Shown piece by piece: positions 1-8,626 of a stretch of 62,865 nt of DNA. The DNA comes from Pseudonocardia acidicola (GTDB lineage Bacteria > Actinomycetota > Actinomycetes > Mycobacteriales > Pseudonocardiaceae). Position 1 is the first letter of the stretch; every line of letters begins with the position of its first letter. The stretch covers positions 1 to 62,865 of the forward strand of contig NZ_JAAXLA010000037.1 in NCBI RefSeq assembly GCF_012911935.1, given 5' to 3'. Under the pieces are notes generated by a model. It saw only the letters and a program-made list of their open reading frames with translations, did no database searches and was not told the origin of the DNA. A program made the position numbers and the translations under genes.

Positions 1-1
1 G

Positions 2-883
2 TGCCCCTTCCCCACCCGGCACCCGCTGTGGCAGGGCGTGTTGCCGCCGAGCATCGCCGGCGTCAGCGAGCACCTGGCCGGCCACGACCTCGTGCTCGTC
101 CTCGGCGCCCCGGTCTTTCGCTACCACGCCTACCGCCCCGGGCCCTGGCTGCCGGCCGGCACCGAGCTGGTCGCCGTCGGTGCCGACCCGGGGGCGGCCG
201 CGCGGGCGGCTTTCGGGGACGCCGTGGTCGCCGACGTCGCGGCGGTCGTCGGCCAGTTGCTCGACGCGCTCCCCGCTGACCCCTCCCGAGCCGGCGTCCC
301 GTCCCGGGAACGCCCGGCCGCGTCCGTGCCGGAGGCCGCGCCCTTCCCCGCCGACGCGGTGTTCGCGCAGATGGCCCGCGTGTTGCCGCCGGACGTCCGG
401 CTGGTCAACGAGTCGACCTCGAACACGACCCAGTTCTGGGAGCACCTGGATCTGAACCGGCCGCGCAGCCTGTTCTTCCCGGCCGCCGGCGGGCTGGGCT
501 TCGGGCCGCCCTCGGCGGTGGGAGTGGCGCTGGCCGACCCGCACCGGCCCGTCGTCGCCGTGCTGGGGGACGGCGCGCTGCAGTACGGCGTGGCCGGCCT
601 GTGGACGGCCACGCAGCTCGGCCTGCCCGTCACGTTCGTCGTGCTGCGCAACGGCGGGTACGGCGCGCTGCGCAGCTTCGTCACGCAGCTGGGGGTCGCC
701 GATGCCCCCGGGCTGGACCTGCCGGGCATCGACGCGGTGCAGATCGCCGCCGGCTACGGCCTGCCCGGCGAGCGGATCACCAGTTCAGAGCAGCTGGCGA
801 GCGCTCTGGCCTGCATCTCGTCACTGCGCGGGCCCCGGTTGCTGGAGGTGCCGATCACGGCGGAGACCCGGCCGCTGGGGTGA
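2..883 (+). CDS. mdlC: Benzoylformate decarboxylase, C-terminal part (gene starts upstream of the window)
   Basis: The reading frame is open from base 2, so the gene is cut by the window edge; about 293 codons are present. It begins with FPTRHPLWQGVLPP and continues to GAPVFRYHAYRPG, a stretch that matches the end of the central domain of benzoylformate decarboxylases. The thiamine-diphosphate domain follows: GDGALQYGVAGLW, then the NGGYGALR segment, the usual metal/ThDP motif. The enzyme would convert phenylglyoxylate to benzaldehyde in mandelate breakdown. Other ThDP decarboxylases (indolepyruvate, oxalyl-CoA) are possible but the FPTRHP and FRYH segments favour benzoylformate. It ends 178 bases before an aromatic-acid-type symporter on the same strand. 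Confidence 0.85.
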   Translation, partial: CPFPTRHPLWQGVLPPSIAGVSEHLAGHDLVLVLGAPVFRYHAYRPGPWLPAGTELVAVGADPGAAARAAFGDAVVADVAAVVGQLLDALPADPSRAGVPSRERPAASVPEAAPFPADAVFAQMARVLPPDVRLVNESTSNTTQFWEHLDLNRPRSLFFPAAGGLGFGPPSAVGVALADPHRPVVAVLGDGALQYGVAGLWTATQLGLPVTFVVLRNGGYGALRSFVTQLGVADAPGLDLPGIDAVQIAAGYGLPGERITSSEQLASALACISSLRGPRLLEVPITAETRPLG

Positions 884-900
884 ACACCCCGGACGAGACA

Positions 901-990
901 GATGACGTAGACCGGCCGTTACAGAAGACCGGCTCAGGGCAGGTCCGCGTGCCCACGACTTCCGGGCGCCGACCGACTTGCATTCCTACA
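901..990 (+). promoter_or_regulatory. Upstream region of the symporter gene with a shared GATGACGTAG box
   Basis: GATGACGTAG lies at 901-910 and TTCCTAC at 983-989. Both also occur, in the same order, upstream of the reductase operon (4903-4912 and 4976-4982). The two regions flank the sensor kinase and response regulator genes. This suggests one regulator for both promoters. No convincing -35/-10 pair was fixed. Confidence 0.4.
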
Positions 991-1061
991 GCCGTGAGAC
1001 CGCCCTCACCTGCGTGGTCGCACGTATGTCTGCCTTCCGGCGTCCAGAGGAGTACGCAACC

Positions 1062-2417
1062 GTGGCCCCACCCAGCACCACCAGTGCCCCGTCCAAGAAG
1101 GGCATCTTCGCGGCCAGCATCATCGGCACGTCGATCGAGTGGTACGACTACTACATCTTCGGTACCGCGGCAGCGCTGGTGTTCGGGAGCCTGTTCTACC
1201 CCGGTTTCTCCAGCGTGGCCGGCACCCTGGCCGCCTTCGGCACCTTCGCCGTCGGCTTCATCGCCCGTCCGCTGGGGGCCGCGGTCATCGGGCACTTCGG
1301 GGACCGGGTCGGCCGTAAGTCGATGCTCGTGCTCACGCTGCTGATGACCGGTGGCTCGACGTTCCTCATCGGTGTGCTGCCCACGTACGCCGCCATCGGC
1401 GTCGGCGCGCCGCTGCTGCTGGTCGCGCTCCGCCTCATCCAGGGCTTCGGGGTCGGCGGCGAGTGGGGTGGCGCGATCCTGATCGCCACCGAGCACGCCT
1501 CCCCGCGGCGCCGTGCGGTCTACGGCAGCTTCGCCCAGTTCGGCGTGCCGGTCGGCGTGCTCACCTCGAACCTGGCGTTCCTCGCCGTCTCCGGTATGTC
1601 CAACGAGGACTTCATGTCCTACGGCTGGCGGATCCCGTTCCTGATCAGCGTGGTGCTGGTGATCGTCGGATTCCTGGTCCGCAGCCGGCTGCAGGACGCG
1701 CCGGAGTTCCAGCAGGTGAAGCAGGACAAGGAGGTCAGCAAGGTCCCGGTCGCGGAACTGTTCCGCAGCCAGCCGCGCAACCTGCTGCTGGCCAGCCTGG
1801 CCTCGATCGCCCCGCCGGCGGTCGGCTACACCGTCATCGTCTACATGCTCACCTACGGCACCAAGGTGGTGGGCTTCGACCGGACGACGCTGCTCACGCT
1901 GATCCTCGCCTCCACGCTGGTCTGGATCGCCACCATCGTCGTGTCGGCCCTGGCCGCCGACCGCTTCGGCTCGAAGAAGGTCTACGCGCTGGGCGCGCTG
2001 ACCGCGGTGATCTGGCCGATCCCGATGTTCGCGCTGGTCAACACCGGGAACACCGGTCTGGCGCTGCTCGCCTTCGCGGTGGCCGCGATCGTGCAGGGCG
2101 TCATGGCCGGTGCCCAGGGCGGCCTGTTCACCGAGATCTTCGACGTCCGGTTCCGGTACAGCGGGATCTCCATCGCCTACCAGGTGGGCGGCATGATCGG
2201 TGGTGCCGTGACCCCGATCGTCGCGACCGCGCTGTTCGGGACCTACGGCTCCTCGACGCCGATCGCGGTGTACGTGATGGCGCTGTCGCTGATCAGCTTC
2301 GTGACCGTCCTCGGGCTCCGCGGGGGTTCCGCGCCCGCCGCGACCGAGCACGCGAACGGGCCCGCCGGGACGGCGCCGGCGGCTGCGCCGACCGCCGCGG
2401 CCCGGCCGGCGAGCTGA
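1062..2417 (+). CDS. MFS transporter, metabolite:H+ symporter (MHS) family
   Basis: A 451-residue polytopic membrane protein with about 12 hydrophobic segments. IEWYDYYIFGTAA near the N terminus and the loop GDRVGRKS between TM2 and TM3 are hallmarks of the MHS branch of MFS (ShiA, ProP, aromatic-acid carriers). GVGGEWGGAILIATEHA, also typical, follows. The GTG at 1062 is preferred because AGAGGAG sits 9 bases upstream; an in-frame ATG at 1026 has no such site. Between a benzoylformate decarboxylase and a ring-cleavage operon it probably imports an aromatic acid. The substrate cannot be read from sequence. A strong hairpin follows the stop codon. Confidence 0.88.
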   Translation: MAPPSTTSAPSKKGIFAASIIGTSIEWYDYYIFGTAAALVFGSLFYPGFSSVAGTLAAFGTFAVGFIARPLGAAVIGHFGDRVGRKSMLVLTLLMTGGSTFLIGVLPTYAAIGVGAPLLLVALRLIQGFGVGGEWGGAILIATEHASPRRRAVYGSFAQFGVPVGVLTSNLAFLAVSGMSNEDFMSYGWRIPFLISVVLVIVGFLVRSRLQDAPEFQQVKQDKEVSKVPVAELFRSQPRNLLLASLASIAPPAVGYTVIVYMLTYGTKVVGFDRTTLLTLILASTLVWIATIVVSALAADRFGSKKVYALGALTAVIWPIPMFALVNTGNTGLALLAFAVAAIVQGVMAGAQGGLFTEIFDVRFRYSGISIAYQVGGMIGGAVTPIVATALFGTYGSSTPIAVYVMALSLISFVTVLGLRGGSAPAATEHANGPAGTAPAAAPTAAARPAS

Positions 2418-2438
2418 CCGCACGGAGGGGTTCTCGAC

Positions 2439-2473
2439 GCGCCGGCCGGGGCCGCTGTGGCCCCGGCCGGCGC
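2439..2473 (+). terminator. Perfect 15-bp stem hairpin after the symporter gene
   Basis: Arms 2439-2453 and 2459-2473 are exact inverse complements around a GCTGT loop, 21 bases after the symporter stop. There is no T-run, which is common for actinobacterial terminators. It would separate the symporter transcript from the kinase gene. Confidence 0.6.
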
Positions 2474-2578
2474 ACGTGTCGTCTCCGGGCGCCCCGGGAG
2501 CGGGGTGTGCGCCCTCAGTACCGTCTGGTGGGGAGGCAGCGGCCCGCTGCCGGTCCCGGGCCGGGGGAGGTGGCGCAG

Positions 2579-4168
2579 GTGCACAGCGATGTGGACACCG
2601 ACGTGGACACCACTGCCGGTGCCTCGTGGCGGCCGGGCCGGATCGACGGTTCCGTTCTCCGGGCTCTGGTGGACGTGTCCGCCGACGGACTGGCGGTGCT
2701 GGACCGGCACGGTCGTTTCACGGCGCTCAACGCCGCGGCCGCGCACATCCTCGGTCTCCCGGCCGACGACCTCGTCGGAGGTGCGGCCCCGTTCGACACC
2801 GCCGAGCCGAGCCCGGACCGGCCCCGTGAGGACCGTCGCCGCACGACATGGCCGGCCCCGGACGGGCGTCGCCGAGACCTCGAGTACCGCCTCGCCCCGG
2901 CGGCCGCAGACGGGTACGTGGTCTGGTTCAGCGACGTGACCGACGCCCTGCGCCAGCAGGGACGGCTGACCGCCATCACGCGGGCGGCCTCCAGCGTCGC
3001 CGACGTGGGCTCGCTGCGCGCCACCCTCGACGCCGTGGCGCACGAGGTCGTGATGACGGCGAACATCGCCGCCGTCCAGATCCTGGCCATCGACGACCCG
3101 CGCGAGGAACTGCGGGTGCTGGGCATGGCCGGCTTCGGCGACGCCGCCGAGTTCACCGAGCGGCTGAGCGCCTGCCGGCGGCTCGGCGCCCGGGTCCGCT
3201 TCATGGACGCCTTTCAGGGCGGGGAGCCGGTCGTGGTCCTGAACCGGAAGCCCGCGATCATGGCCGACCCGACCTGGGTCCCGCTGCACGCGATCATGGG
3301 CTACCCCGACTGGGACAGCTTCGTGTCCATGCCCCTGGTGGTACGCGGCCGGACCCTCGGCGTGATCAACGCCTACTACCTCCCCGGCGAGGACCCCGGC
3401 CCCAACTCGCTGGCCTTCCTCGAGGCGATGGCCGATCACGCCGCGGTGGCGATCGACACCGCCACGCTGCTGGCCCAGAGCCGGTCGCAGGCCCAGCTCG
3501 ACGAGCGCCGCAGGCTGGCCCGGGACCTGCACGACTCCGTGGTGCAGCAACTGTTCTCCATGCGCATGCAGGCGAAGGCGCTGCGCGCCCAGGTCGATCG
3601 CGCGGGCGCCGACCCGGCCCGGGTGCGACGTGGCGCCGAGGAGCTCGCGGAGCTCTCCCAGAACGCACTGGCGGATCTGCGTGGGCTCGTCTTCGAGCTG
3701 CGTCCCCTGGACCTGGCCGAGCGCGGCCTGGTCGACGCCGTCCGCGCGCACGCCGCGAGCCTGGAGGCGCGGACCGGACTGGTCGTCGACGTGCAGGCGC
3801 CCCCGAGCCTGGAGCTGGACTCCGGGATGGACGTCCAGGAGGACCTGTACCGCATCGTCCAGGAGGCGCTGCACAACGTGGTGAAGCACGCCCGGGCCAC
3901 CGCGGTGGGCATCCGGTTCACCGAGGACGACGGCGGCCTCGTCGTCGAGGTGACCGACGACGGGAGCGGTCCCGGTGTGTCGTCCGAGGGCTCCGGCGGT
4001 GGTGTGCCCCGGGACACCCTCGGGCTGGTGTCGATGCGGGAACGCACCCAGCGCTGGGGTGGTCGGCTGATCGCCGGCCCGCGCCCGTCGGGCGGCTGGA
4101 CGGTGCGGGTCACGCTGCCGGCCCCCGGCGCGGCGGTGTCCGCGGAAGGAGAGGCAGGGAACCGATGA
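2579..4168 (+). CDS. Sensor histidine kinase, PAS-GAF-HisKA_3 type (NarL-system)
   Basis: About 529 residues without membrane segments, so a cytosolic sensor. An N-terminal PAS domain (about residues 25-120, VDVSADGLAVLDRHGRFTAL) is followed by a GAF domain (about 150-300) and then the dimerisation helix RRLARDLHDSVVQQLFSM, in which His318 is the expected phosphorylation site. The ATPase part has the N-box EALHNVVKHARA and DDGSGPG. GTG 2579 has GGGGGAGG 8 bases upstream; GTG 2570 is an alternative. It overlaps the response regulator by ATGA, so the two are translated together. Both input domains could bind a small aromatic ligand, but this is inference. Confidence 0.88.
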   Translation: MHSDVDTDVDTTAGASWRPGRIDGSVLRALVDVSADGLAVLDRHGRFTALNAAAAHILGLPADDLVGGAAPFDTAEPSPDRPREDRRRTTWPAPDGRRRDLEYRLAPAAADGYVVWFSDVTDALRQQGRLTAITRAASSVADVGSLRATLDAVAHEVVMTANIAAVQILAIDDPREELRVLGMAGFGDAAEFTERLSACRRLGARVRFMDAFQGGEPVVVLNRKPAIMADPTWVPLHAIMGYPDWDSFVSMPLVVRGRTLGVINAYYLPGEDPGPNSLAFLEAMADHAAVAIDTATLLAQSRSQAQLDERRRLARDLHDSVVQQLFSMRMQAKALRAQVDRAGADPARVRRGAEELAELSQNALADLRGLVFELRPLDLAERGLVDAVRAHAASLEARTGLVVDVQAPPSLELDSGMDVQEDLYRIVQEALHNVVKHARATAVGIRFTEDDGGLVVEVTDDGSGPGVSSEGSGGGVPRDTLGLVSMRERTQRWGGRLIAGPRPSGGWTVRVTLPAPGAAVSAEGEAGNR

Positions 4169-4857
4169 CCGAACCGATCAGTGGGGACGCGACCCCGGGC
4201 GAGGTCATCCGGGTCATGGTCGTGGACGACCACGCGATCGTCCGCCGTGGCCTGCAGGCGTACATCGACACCGTGGCCTCACTGCACATGATCGGGGAGG
4301 CGGCCGACGGTCAGCAGGCGATCGCCCAGCTGCAGCAGTGGCAGACCCTCGGCGAACCCCTGCCGGATGTGATCCTGATGGATCTGCAGATGCCCAACAT
4401 GGGCGGCGTGGAGGCGACCGAGGCCATCGCCCGGGCGCATCCCGAGGTGAAGGTCGTCGTGCTCACCAGCTTCGGCGAGGTGGAACGGGTCCACGCCGCA
4501 CTCGCCGCCGGCGCGGCCGGCTACCTGCTCAAGGACGCCGAACCCGACGAGGTGGCCACCGCGGTCCGGGCCGCCGCAGCCGGGGAGGTGCACCTGGACT
4601 CGGCCGTGGCCCGTCAGCTCACCCGCCGCATGGCCGCCCCCCAGGTCGGGCTGGCGTCGCTGACCGCGCGGGAGCGGGAGATCCTGATCCTGGTCGCCCA
4701 CGGGTACTCCAACCGGGACATCGCCCACCGTCTGGTGATCAGCGAGCGTACGGCGCGGACGCACGTCAGCAACGTGCTGAGCAAGCTGCAGCTCTCCTCG
4801 CGCACCCAGGCCGCCCTGCTGGCCATCCGCGAGGGGCTCATCCCCGCACCCAGCTGA
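4165..4857 (+). CDS. Response regulator, NarL/LuxR family
   Basis: A 230-residue two-domain regulator. The receiver has the acidic pair at Asp21-Asp22, the phosphoacceptor Asp73 in VILMDLQMPN, and Lys123 in YLLKDAEP. The C-terminal LuxR-type helix-turn-helix starts with LTAREREILILVAHGYSNRDIA and includes SERTARTHVSNVLSKL. It is the cognate partner of the overlapping kinase. The boxes shared by the promoters at about 901 and 4903, on either side of this pair, are candidate binding sites. Confidence 0.92.
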   Translation: MTEPISGDATPGEVIRVMVVDDHAIVRRGLQAYIDTVASLHMIGEAADGQQAIAQLQQWQTLGEPLPDVILMDLQMPNMGGVEATEAIARAHPEVKVVVLTSFGEVERVHAALAAGAAGYLLKDAEPDEVATAVRAAAAGEVHLDSAVARQLTRRMAAPQVGLASLTAREREILILVAHGYSNRDIAHRLVISERTARTHVSNVLSKLQLSSRTQAALLAIREGLIPAPS

Positions 4858-4902
4858 CCTGGTGCGGAGCGACCATCAGCCCGGGGAGCGGCGGGCGCGA
4901 CG

Positions 4903-4982
4903 GATGACGTAGTCACGACCTGTCGTATCGGCAGGCCGTGAGCTGACATCGAGCCGATTTGCCGTGCTGCGCGGCTTCCTAC
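4903..4982 (+). promoter_or_regulatory. Upstream region of the ring-cleavage operon with palindrome TGACgtaGTCA
   Basis: GATGACGTAG at 4903-4912 overlaps the perfect palindrome TGACGTAGTCA (4905-4915). TTCCTAC lies at 4976-4982. The same two words occur before the symporter gene, spaced 82 bases apart there and 73 here. A site for the LuxR-type regulator encoded just upstream is the simplest reading. Confidence 0.4.
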
Positions 4983-5050
4983 GTTTGTCGGTGAGCGCGG
5001 TCGCCCGGCTGCGCCGAGCCCGCCGACGACGCAGGGAGGTCAGCGCCGCT

Positions 5051-6043
5051 GTGACCACGTCCACCGTCCTCGACACACGCGCCCCCACGACCCGCACCAC
5101 CTCGGACTTCGAGGCGGACGTGGTCGTCACGGCCCGTCGCGAGGAGGCCGAGGGTGTCGTCGGCGTGGAGCTCGCCCTGCCGTCCGGGGATCCGCTGCCC
5201 TCGTGGACGCCCGGCGCGCACATCGACCTCGAGCTGCCCGGCGGGCTGACCCGTCAGTACTCGTTGTGCGGTCACCCGGCCGAGGCCGCATGGCGCATCG
5301 GCGTCCTGCGGGAGGCCGCCGGGCGCGGTGGCTCCCGGTGGATCGCGGACGAGCTCACCGAGGGCACGACGCTGCGCGTGCGCGGGCCGCGCAACAACTT
5401 CCCGCTGCAGCCCGCCGGCCGGTACGTGTTCGTGGCCGGTGGCATCGGCATCACCCCGCTGCTGCCGATGATCCGGGCCGTCGCCGCGGCCGGCGGCAAC
5501 TGGGTGCTGCACTACGGTGGCCGCAGCCGCGCGTCGATGGCCTTCCTCGGCGAGCTCGCCGGGTACGGCGACCGGGTCCGGGTGCACCCGCAGGACGAGG
5601 TCGGCATGCTCGACCTGGACGCCGTGCTGGGCGCCCCCACCGCGGACACGCTGGTCTACTGCTGCGGCCCCACCGGCCTGATCGAGGCCGTCGAGGTCCG
5701 CTGCCGCACCCGGGGCCCTGGCGTGCTGCACGCCGAGCGGTTCACCGCCGCCCCGGTCGTGACCGACGGCGAGGACACCGGGTTCGAGGTCGTCTGCGAG
5801 CGCTCCGGCCTCACCGTCGCGGTGCCGCCGGAGCTTTCCGTGCTCGAGGCGCTGGGGAACGCCGGGGTCGACGTCCTGTCCTCCTGCGAGGAGGGCATCT
5901 GCGGCACCTGCGAGACCACGGTGCTCGACGGCGAGCCGGACCACCGTGACTCCCTCCTCACCGACGAGGAGAAAGCTGCGGGCGACACGATGATGATCTG
6001 CGTCTCCCGCTGCCGCGGCGCCCGCCTGGTCCTCGACCTGTAG
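5051..6043 (+). CDS. PDR/VanB-type ferredoxin-NAD(P)H reductase for a Rieske oxygenase
   Basis: A 330-residue electron-transfer protein. The flavin part carries RQYSLCG and the nucleotide-binding part GGIGITPLLPMI; the C terminus is a plant-type 2Fe-2S ferredoxin with SSCEEGICGTCETTVLDG and a final Cys in MMICVSRC. This order (flavin, NAD, ferredoxin) is that of VanB and phthalate dioxygenase reductase. GTG 5051 is chosen for AGGGAGG at 5033-5039. It opens the operon that includes the Rieske oxygenase at 7559 and is its likely partner. No other reductase is visible in the window, so it may also serve the Rieske dioxygenase at 38430. Confidence 0.88.
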   Translation: MTTSTVLDTRAPTTRTTSDFEADVVVTARREEAEGVVGVELALPSGDPLPSWTPGAHIDLELPGGLTRQYSLCGHPAEAAWRIGVLREAAGRGGSRWIADELTEGTTLRVRGPRNNFPLQPAGRYVFVAGGIGITPLLPMIRAVAAAGGNWVLHYGGRSRASMAFLGELAGYGDRVRVHPQDEVGMLDLDAVLGAPTADTLVYCCGPTGLIEAVEVRCRTRGPGVLHAERFTAAPVVTDGEDTGFEVVCERSGLTVAVPPELSVLEALGNAGVDVLSSCEEGICGTCETTVLDGEPDHRDSLLTDEEKAAGDTMMICVSRCRGARLVLDL

Positions 6044-6092
6044 ACCCCGCGCCATCCACCAGCCCGTCCACGACCCGGAGAACGGCAGAACC

Positions 6093-6827
6093 ATGTCCGA
6101 GAACCTCGCGACCCCGTCCGTGCTGGTGATCAGCGCGCACGCCGCCGACTTCGTCTGGCGCGCCGGCGGCGCCATCGCCCTGTCCGCGCAGCGCGGCTCC
6201 GCCGTGCACGTGGTGTGCCTCAGCTTCGGGGAGCGCGGCGAGTCGCAGGGCCTGTGGAAGCAGGAGGGCATGACGTGCGAGCGGGTCAAGCAGACCCGCC
6301 GCGAGCAGTCGACCACAGCCGCCGAGGTGCTCGGTGCGAGCATCGAGTTCCTCGACCTCGGCGACTACCCGCTGCGGGTGGACGAGGCGGCCCAGGACCG
6401 CATCGTCGCGATCATGCGGCAGCACCAGCCCGACGTGCTGCTCACCCACGTGGCGAACGACCCGTACAACCGTGACCACAACCTGGCGCACGAGACCACG
6501 CTGCTGACCCGGATGGTCGCCCAGGCCCACGGGCACGACCGGTCCACGACACCGCTGGGCGCGGCCCAGGTGCTGCAGTTCGAGCCGCACCAGCCCGAGG
6601 TCTGCGGGTTCGCCCCGGACCTGCTGCTCGACATCACCCCGGTCTTCGACGTCAAGGTCAAGGCGATGCAGGCGATGAGCGGCGCCCAGGGCCACCTGGT
6701 GCAGTACTACACCGACCTCGGCGTCCGCCGCGGCGTCCAGGCCGTGCGCAACGGGGCGCCGAAGACCGTCACCCGCGCCGAGGCCTACCAGCGGACGTTC
6801 CCGACCGTGGGGGAGGAGCTGCGATGA
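6093..6827 (+). CDS. galB: PIG-L/LmbE-family hydratase, GalB-type (4-oxalomesaconate hydratase)
   Basis: A 244-residue protein of the PIG-L/LmbE fold. The metal-binding segment normally written AHPDD appears as SAHAADFVWRAGGA, and the second part as NRDHNLAHETTL. The HAADF variant and the neighbouring aldolase gene fit GalB, the zinc-dependent hydratase that turns 4-oxalomesaconate into 4-carboxy-4-hydroxy-2-oxoadipate in gallate degradation. It overlaps the aldolase gene by ATGA. An unrelated deacetylase is the alternative, but the context argues against it. Confidence 0.75.
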   Translation: MSENLATPSVLVISAHAADFVWRAGGAIALSAQRGSAVHVVCLSFGERGESQGLWKQEGMTCERVKQTRREQSTTAAEVLGASIEFLDLGDYPLRVDEAAQDRIVAIMRQHQPDVLLTHVANDPYNRDHNLAHETTLLTRMVAQAHGHDRSTTPLGAAQVLQFEPHQPEVCGFAPDLLLDITPVFDVKVKAMQAMSGAQGHLVQYYTDLGVRRGVQAVRNGAPKTVTRAEAYQRTFPTVGEELR

Positions 6828-7540
6828 ATCGGCACGTGATCGTACGGACCAACCGGCGCCCGGACGCCGAGGCCGTCGAGGTGCTCGGTCGGGTCGGCGT
6901 GGCGACCGCGCACGAGGCGATGGGACGCCGCGGCCTCACCCACCCGGTGCTGCGGCCGATCTACCCGGGCGCGCGGATCGCCGGCCGGGCCGTCACCGTG
7001 CTCGGCCAGCCCGGCGACAACCTGATGATCCATGCCTGCATCGAGCAGTGCGGGCCGGGCGACGTCCTCGTCGTCACCACGACCTCGCCGTCGACCGACG
7101 GCATGTTCGGCGAGCTGTTCGCCACCCAGCTGGCCGCCCGCGGCGTGCTCGGGCTCGTCATCGACGCCGGCGTGCGCGACGTCGCCGACCTGACCGCGAT
7201 GGGCTTCCCGGCGTGGTCCCGCGCGGTCTCCGCGCAGGGCACGGTCAAGGCGACGCCCGGGTCGGTCAACGTTGCGGTCGTGCTCGCCGGCGCCCACGTG
7301 CGCCCGGGCGACGTGGTCGTCGCCGACGACGACGGTGTGCTGATCGTCCCCCGCGAGGAGGCTCCCGCGGTGGCGGCCGCGTCGCTGGCCCGCGAAGCCA
7401 ACGAACAGGAGAAGCGGGAGAAGTTCCAGGCCGGCGTGCTCGGTCTGGACGTCTACGGCATGCGCGCGACCCTCGAGCGTCTCGGCGTCACCTACGTCGA
7501 CGAGCCGGCCGACGAGACCGCCCCCACCCCCACCGTCTGA
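6824..7540 (+). CDS. ligK: 4-carboxy-4-hydroxy-2-oxoadipate aldolase/oxaloacetate decarboxylase, RraA-like
   Basis: A 238-residue RraA-fold class II aldolase. GVATAHEAMGRRG near the start, GQPGDNLMIHACIEQCGPGD and LGLVIDAGVRDVADLTAMGFPAWSR are the conserved parts; the Arg-Asp in GVRDVADL belongs to the active site. LigK/GalC/ProA enzymes split 4-carboxy-4-hydroxy-2-oxoadipate into pyruvate and oxaloacetate, the last step after protocatechuate or gallate cleavage. ATG 6824 overlaps the stop of the preceding gene and has GGGGGAGG upstream. Confidence 0.85.
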   Translation: MNRHVIVRTNRRPDAEAVEVLGRVGVATAHEAMGRRGLTHPVLRPIYPGARIAGRAVTVLGQPGDNLMIHACIEQCGPGDVLVVTTTSPSTDGMFGELFATQLAARGVLGLVIDAGVRDVADLTAMGFPAWSRAVSAQGTVKATPGSVNVAVVLAGAHVRPGDVVVADDDGVLIVPREEAPAVAAASLAREANEQEKREKFQAGVLGLDVYGMRATLERLGVTYVDEPADETAPTPTV

Positions 7541-7558
7541 TCTTCCTCTGGAGAAGCC

Positions 7559-8626
7559 GTGGCTACGAACCCGATTGTCAAGAACGGCTGGTATATGGGC
7601 GCCTGGTCCGACGAGGTGGGCCGGACCCTGCTGCAACGGTGGATCCTGGGGCGGCCGGTCTGCTTCTACCGGCTGCAGGACGGTGGCGTCACCGCGGTCG
7701 AGGACCGCTGCCCGCACCGCAGGTACCCGCTCTCGCTGGGCCGCCTCGACGGTGACGTGATCGAGTGCAACTACCACGGCTACCGGATCGACGCGGGCGG
7801 CGTGTGCGTCGGGGTGGCCGAGCAGCCGGACACCCCCAAGGCGGCGGTGCACCGGTTCCCGCTGGTCGAGCGCGACGGCGTGGTCTGGATCTGGCCCGGC
7901 GACGCCGGGCTCGCCGACCCGGCGCTGATCCCCGACACGGGCTGGCTCTCCGACGCGGGCTGGACGCACGTGAAGGGACTGGTGCCGCTGAAGGCGCGGC
8001 AGGTGCTGCTGGCCGAGAACCTGCTGGACCTGACCCACGAGACGTTCCTGCACCCCAGCAGCATCGGCAATGCCGCGGTCGCGGCCACGCCGATCGACGT
8101 GACCAGCGAGGGGAACCGGGTCTCCTTCACCCGGCACATGGTCGGCATCGAGGCCCCGCCGTTCTACGAGAAGTCGATGGGCCTGACCTCGCCAATCGAC
8201 CGGTGGCAGGACGGGGACTTCTACGCGCCGGGCGTGTTCGTCCTCAACATCCGGCTCGCTCCGACCGGCACCGAGGAGCCCGAGGGCTTCCACATGAAGG
8301 TGCTGTACGGGATGACCCCGGCCACCGAGACCGAGACCCACGACTTCTTCGCCCTCGGCCGCGACTACGAGATCGACGACGCGGAGCTGTCGAGGTTCCA
8401 GCTGGAGCAGCAGCTCGCGGTGATGCAGGAGGACATCGACGCCCTCGAGGTCCAGGAGGTCATGGTCGCCACCGAGCCGCCCGGCGTCCGGGAGTCCAGC
8501 ATCCGATCCGATGTCGCGGGCATCCGTGGCCGCCGGCTGCTGGAGAAGATGGCCGCCAAGGAGGCCGCCGCGGCCGAGGCGGCCCCGGCGCGCGAGCGGC
8601 CGCGGGCGGCGGTGGCCGGGGCATGA
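7559..8626 (+). CDS. Rieske non-haem iron oxygenase, VanA/phthalate-oxygenase type
   Basis: A 355-residue single-component-alpha oxygenase. The Rieske cluster ligands are in EDRCPHRRYPLSLG and ECNYHGYRI. The catalytic iron site is LLDLTHETFLHP, the D-x2-H-x4-H motif. This size and the VanB-like reductase in the same operon fit O-demethylases or hydroxylases such as vanillate demethylase, 5,5'-dehydrodivanillate demethylase or phthalate-type oxygenases. The C terminus is Ala/Glu-rich and probably disordered. The start is a GTG with GGAG 5 bases ahead. The product would feed LigAB downstream. Confidence 0.85.
   Translation: MATNPIVKNGWYMGAWSDEVGRTLLQRWILGRPVCFYRLQDGGVTAVEDRCPHRRYPLSLGRLDGDVIECNYHGYRIDAGGVCVGVAEQPDTPKAAVHRFPLVERDGVVWIWPGDAGLADPALIPDTGWLSDAGWTHVKGLVPLKARQVLLAENLLDLTHETFLHPSSIGNAAVAATPIDVTSEGNRVSFTRHMVGIEAPPFYEKSMGLTSPIDRWQDGDFYAPGVFVLNIRLAPTGTEEPEGFHMKVLYGMTPATETETHDFFALGRDYEIDDAELSRFQLEQQLAVMQEDIDALEVQEVMVATEPPGVRESSIRSDVAGIRGRRLLEKMAAKEAAAAEAAPARERPRAAVAGA

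Noticed and set aside
855..2423. Long minus-strand frame opposite the symporter gene
   Set aside because: Arg/Gly/Asp-rich shadow with no family pattern; the plus strand encodes a clear MFS protein. The same holds for many long antisense frames in this GC-rich DNA.
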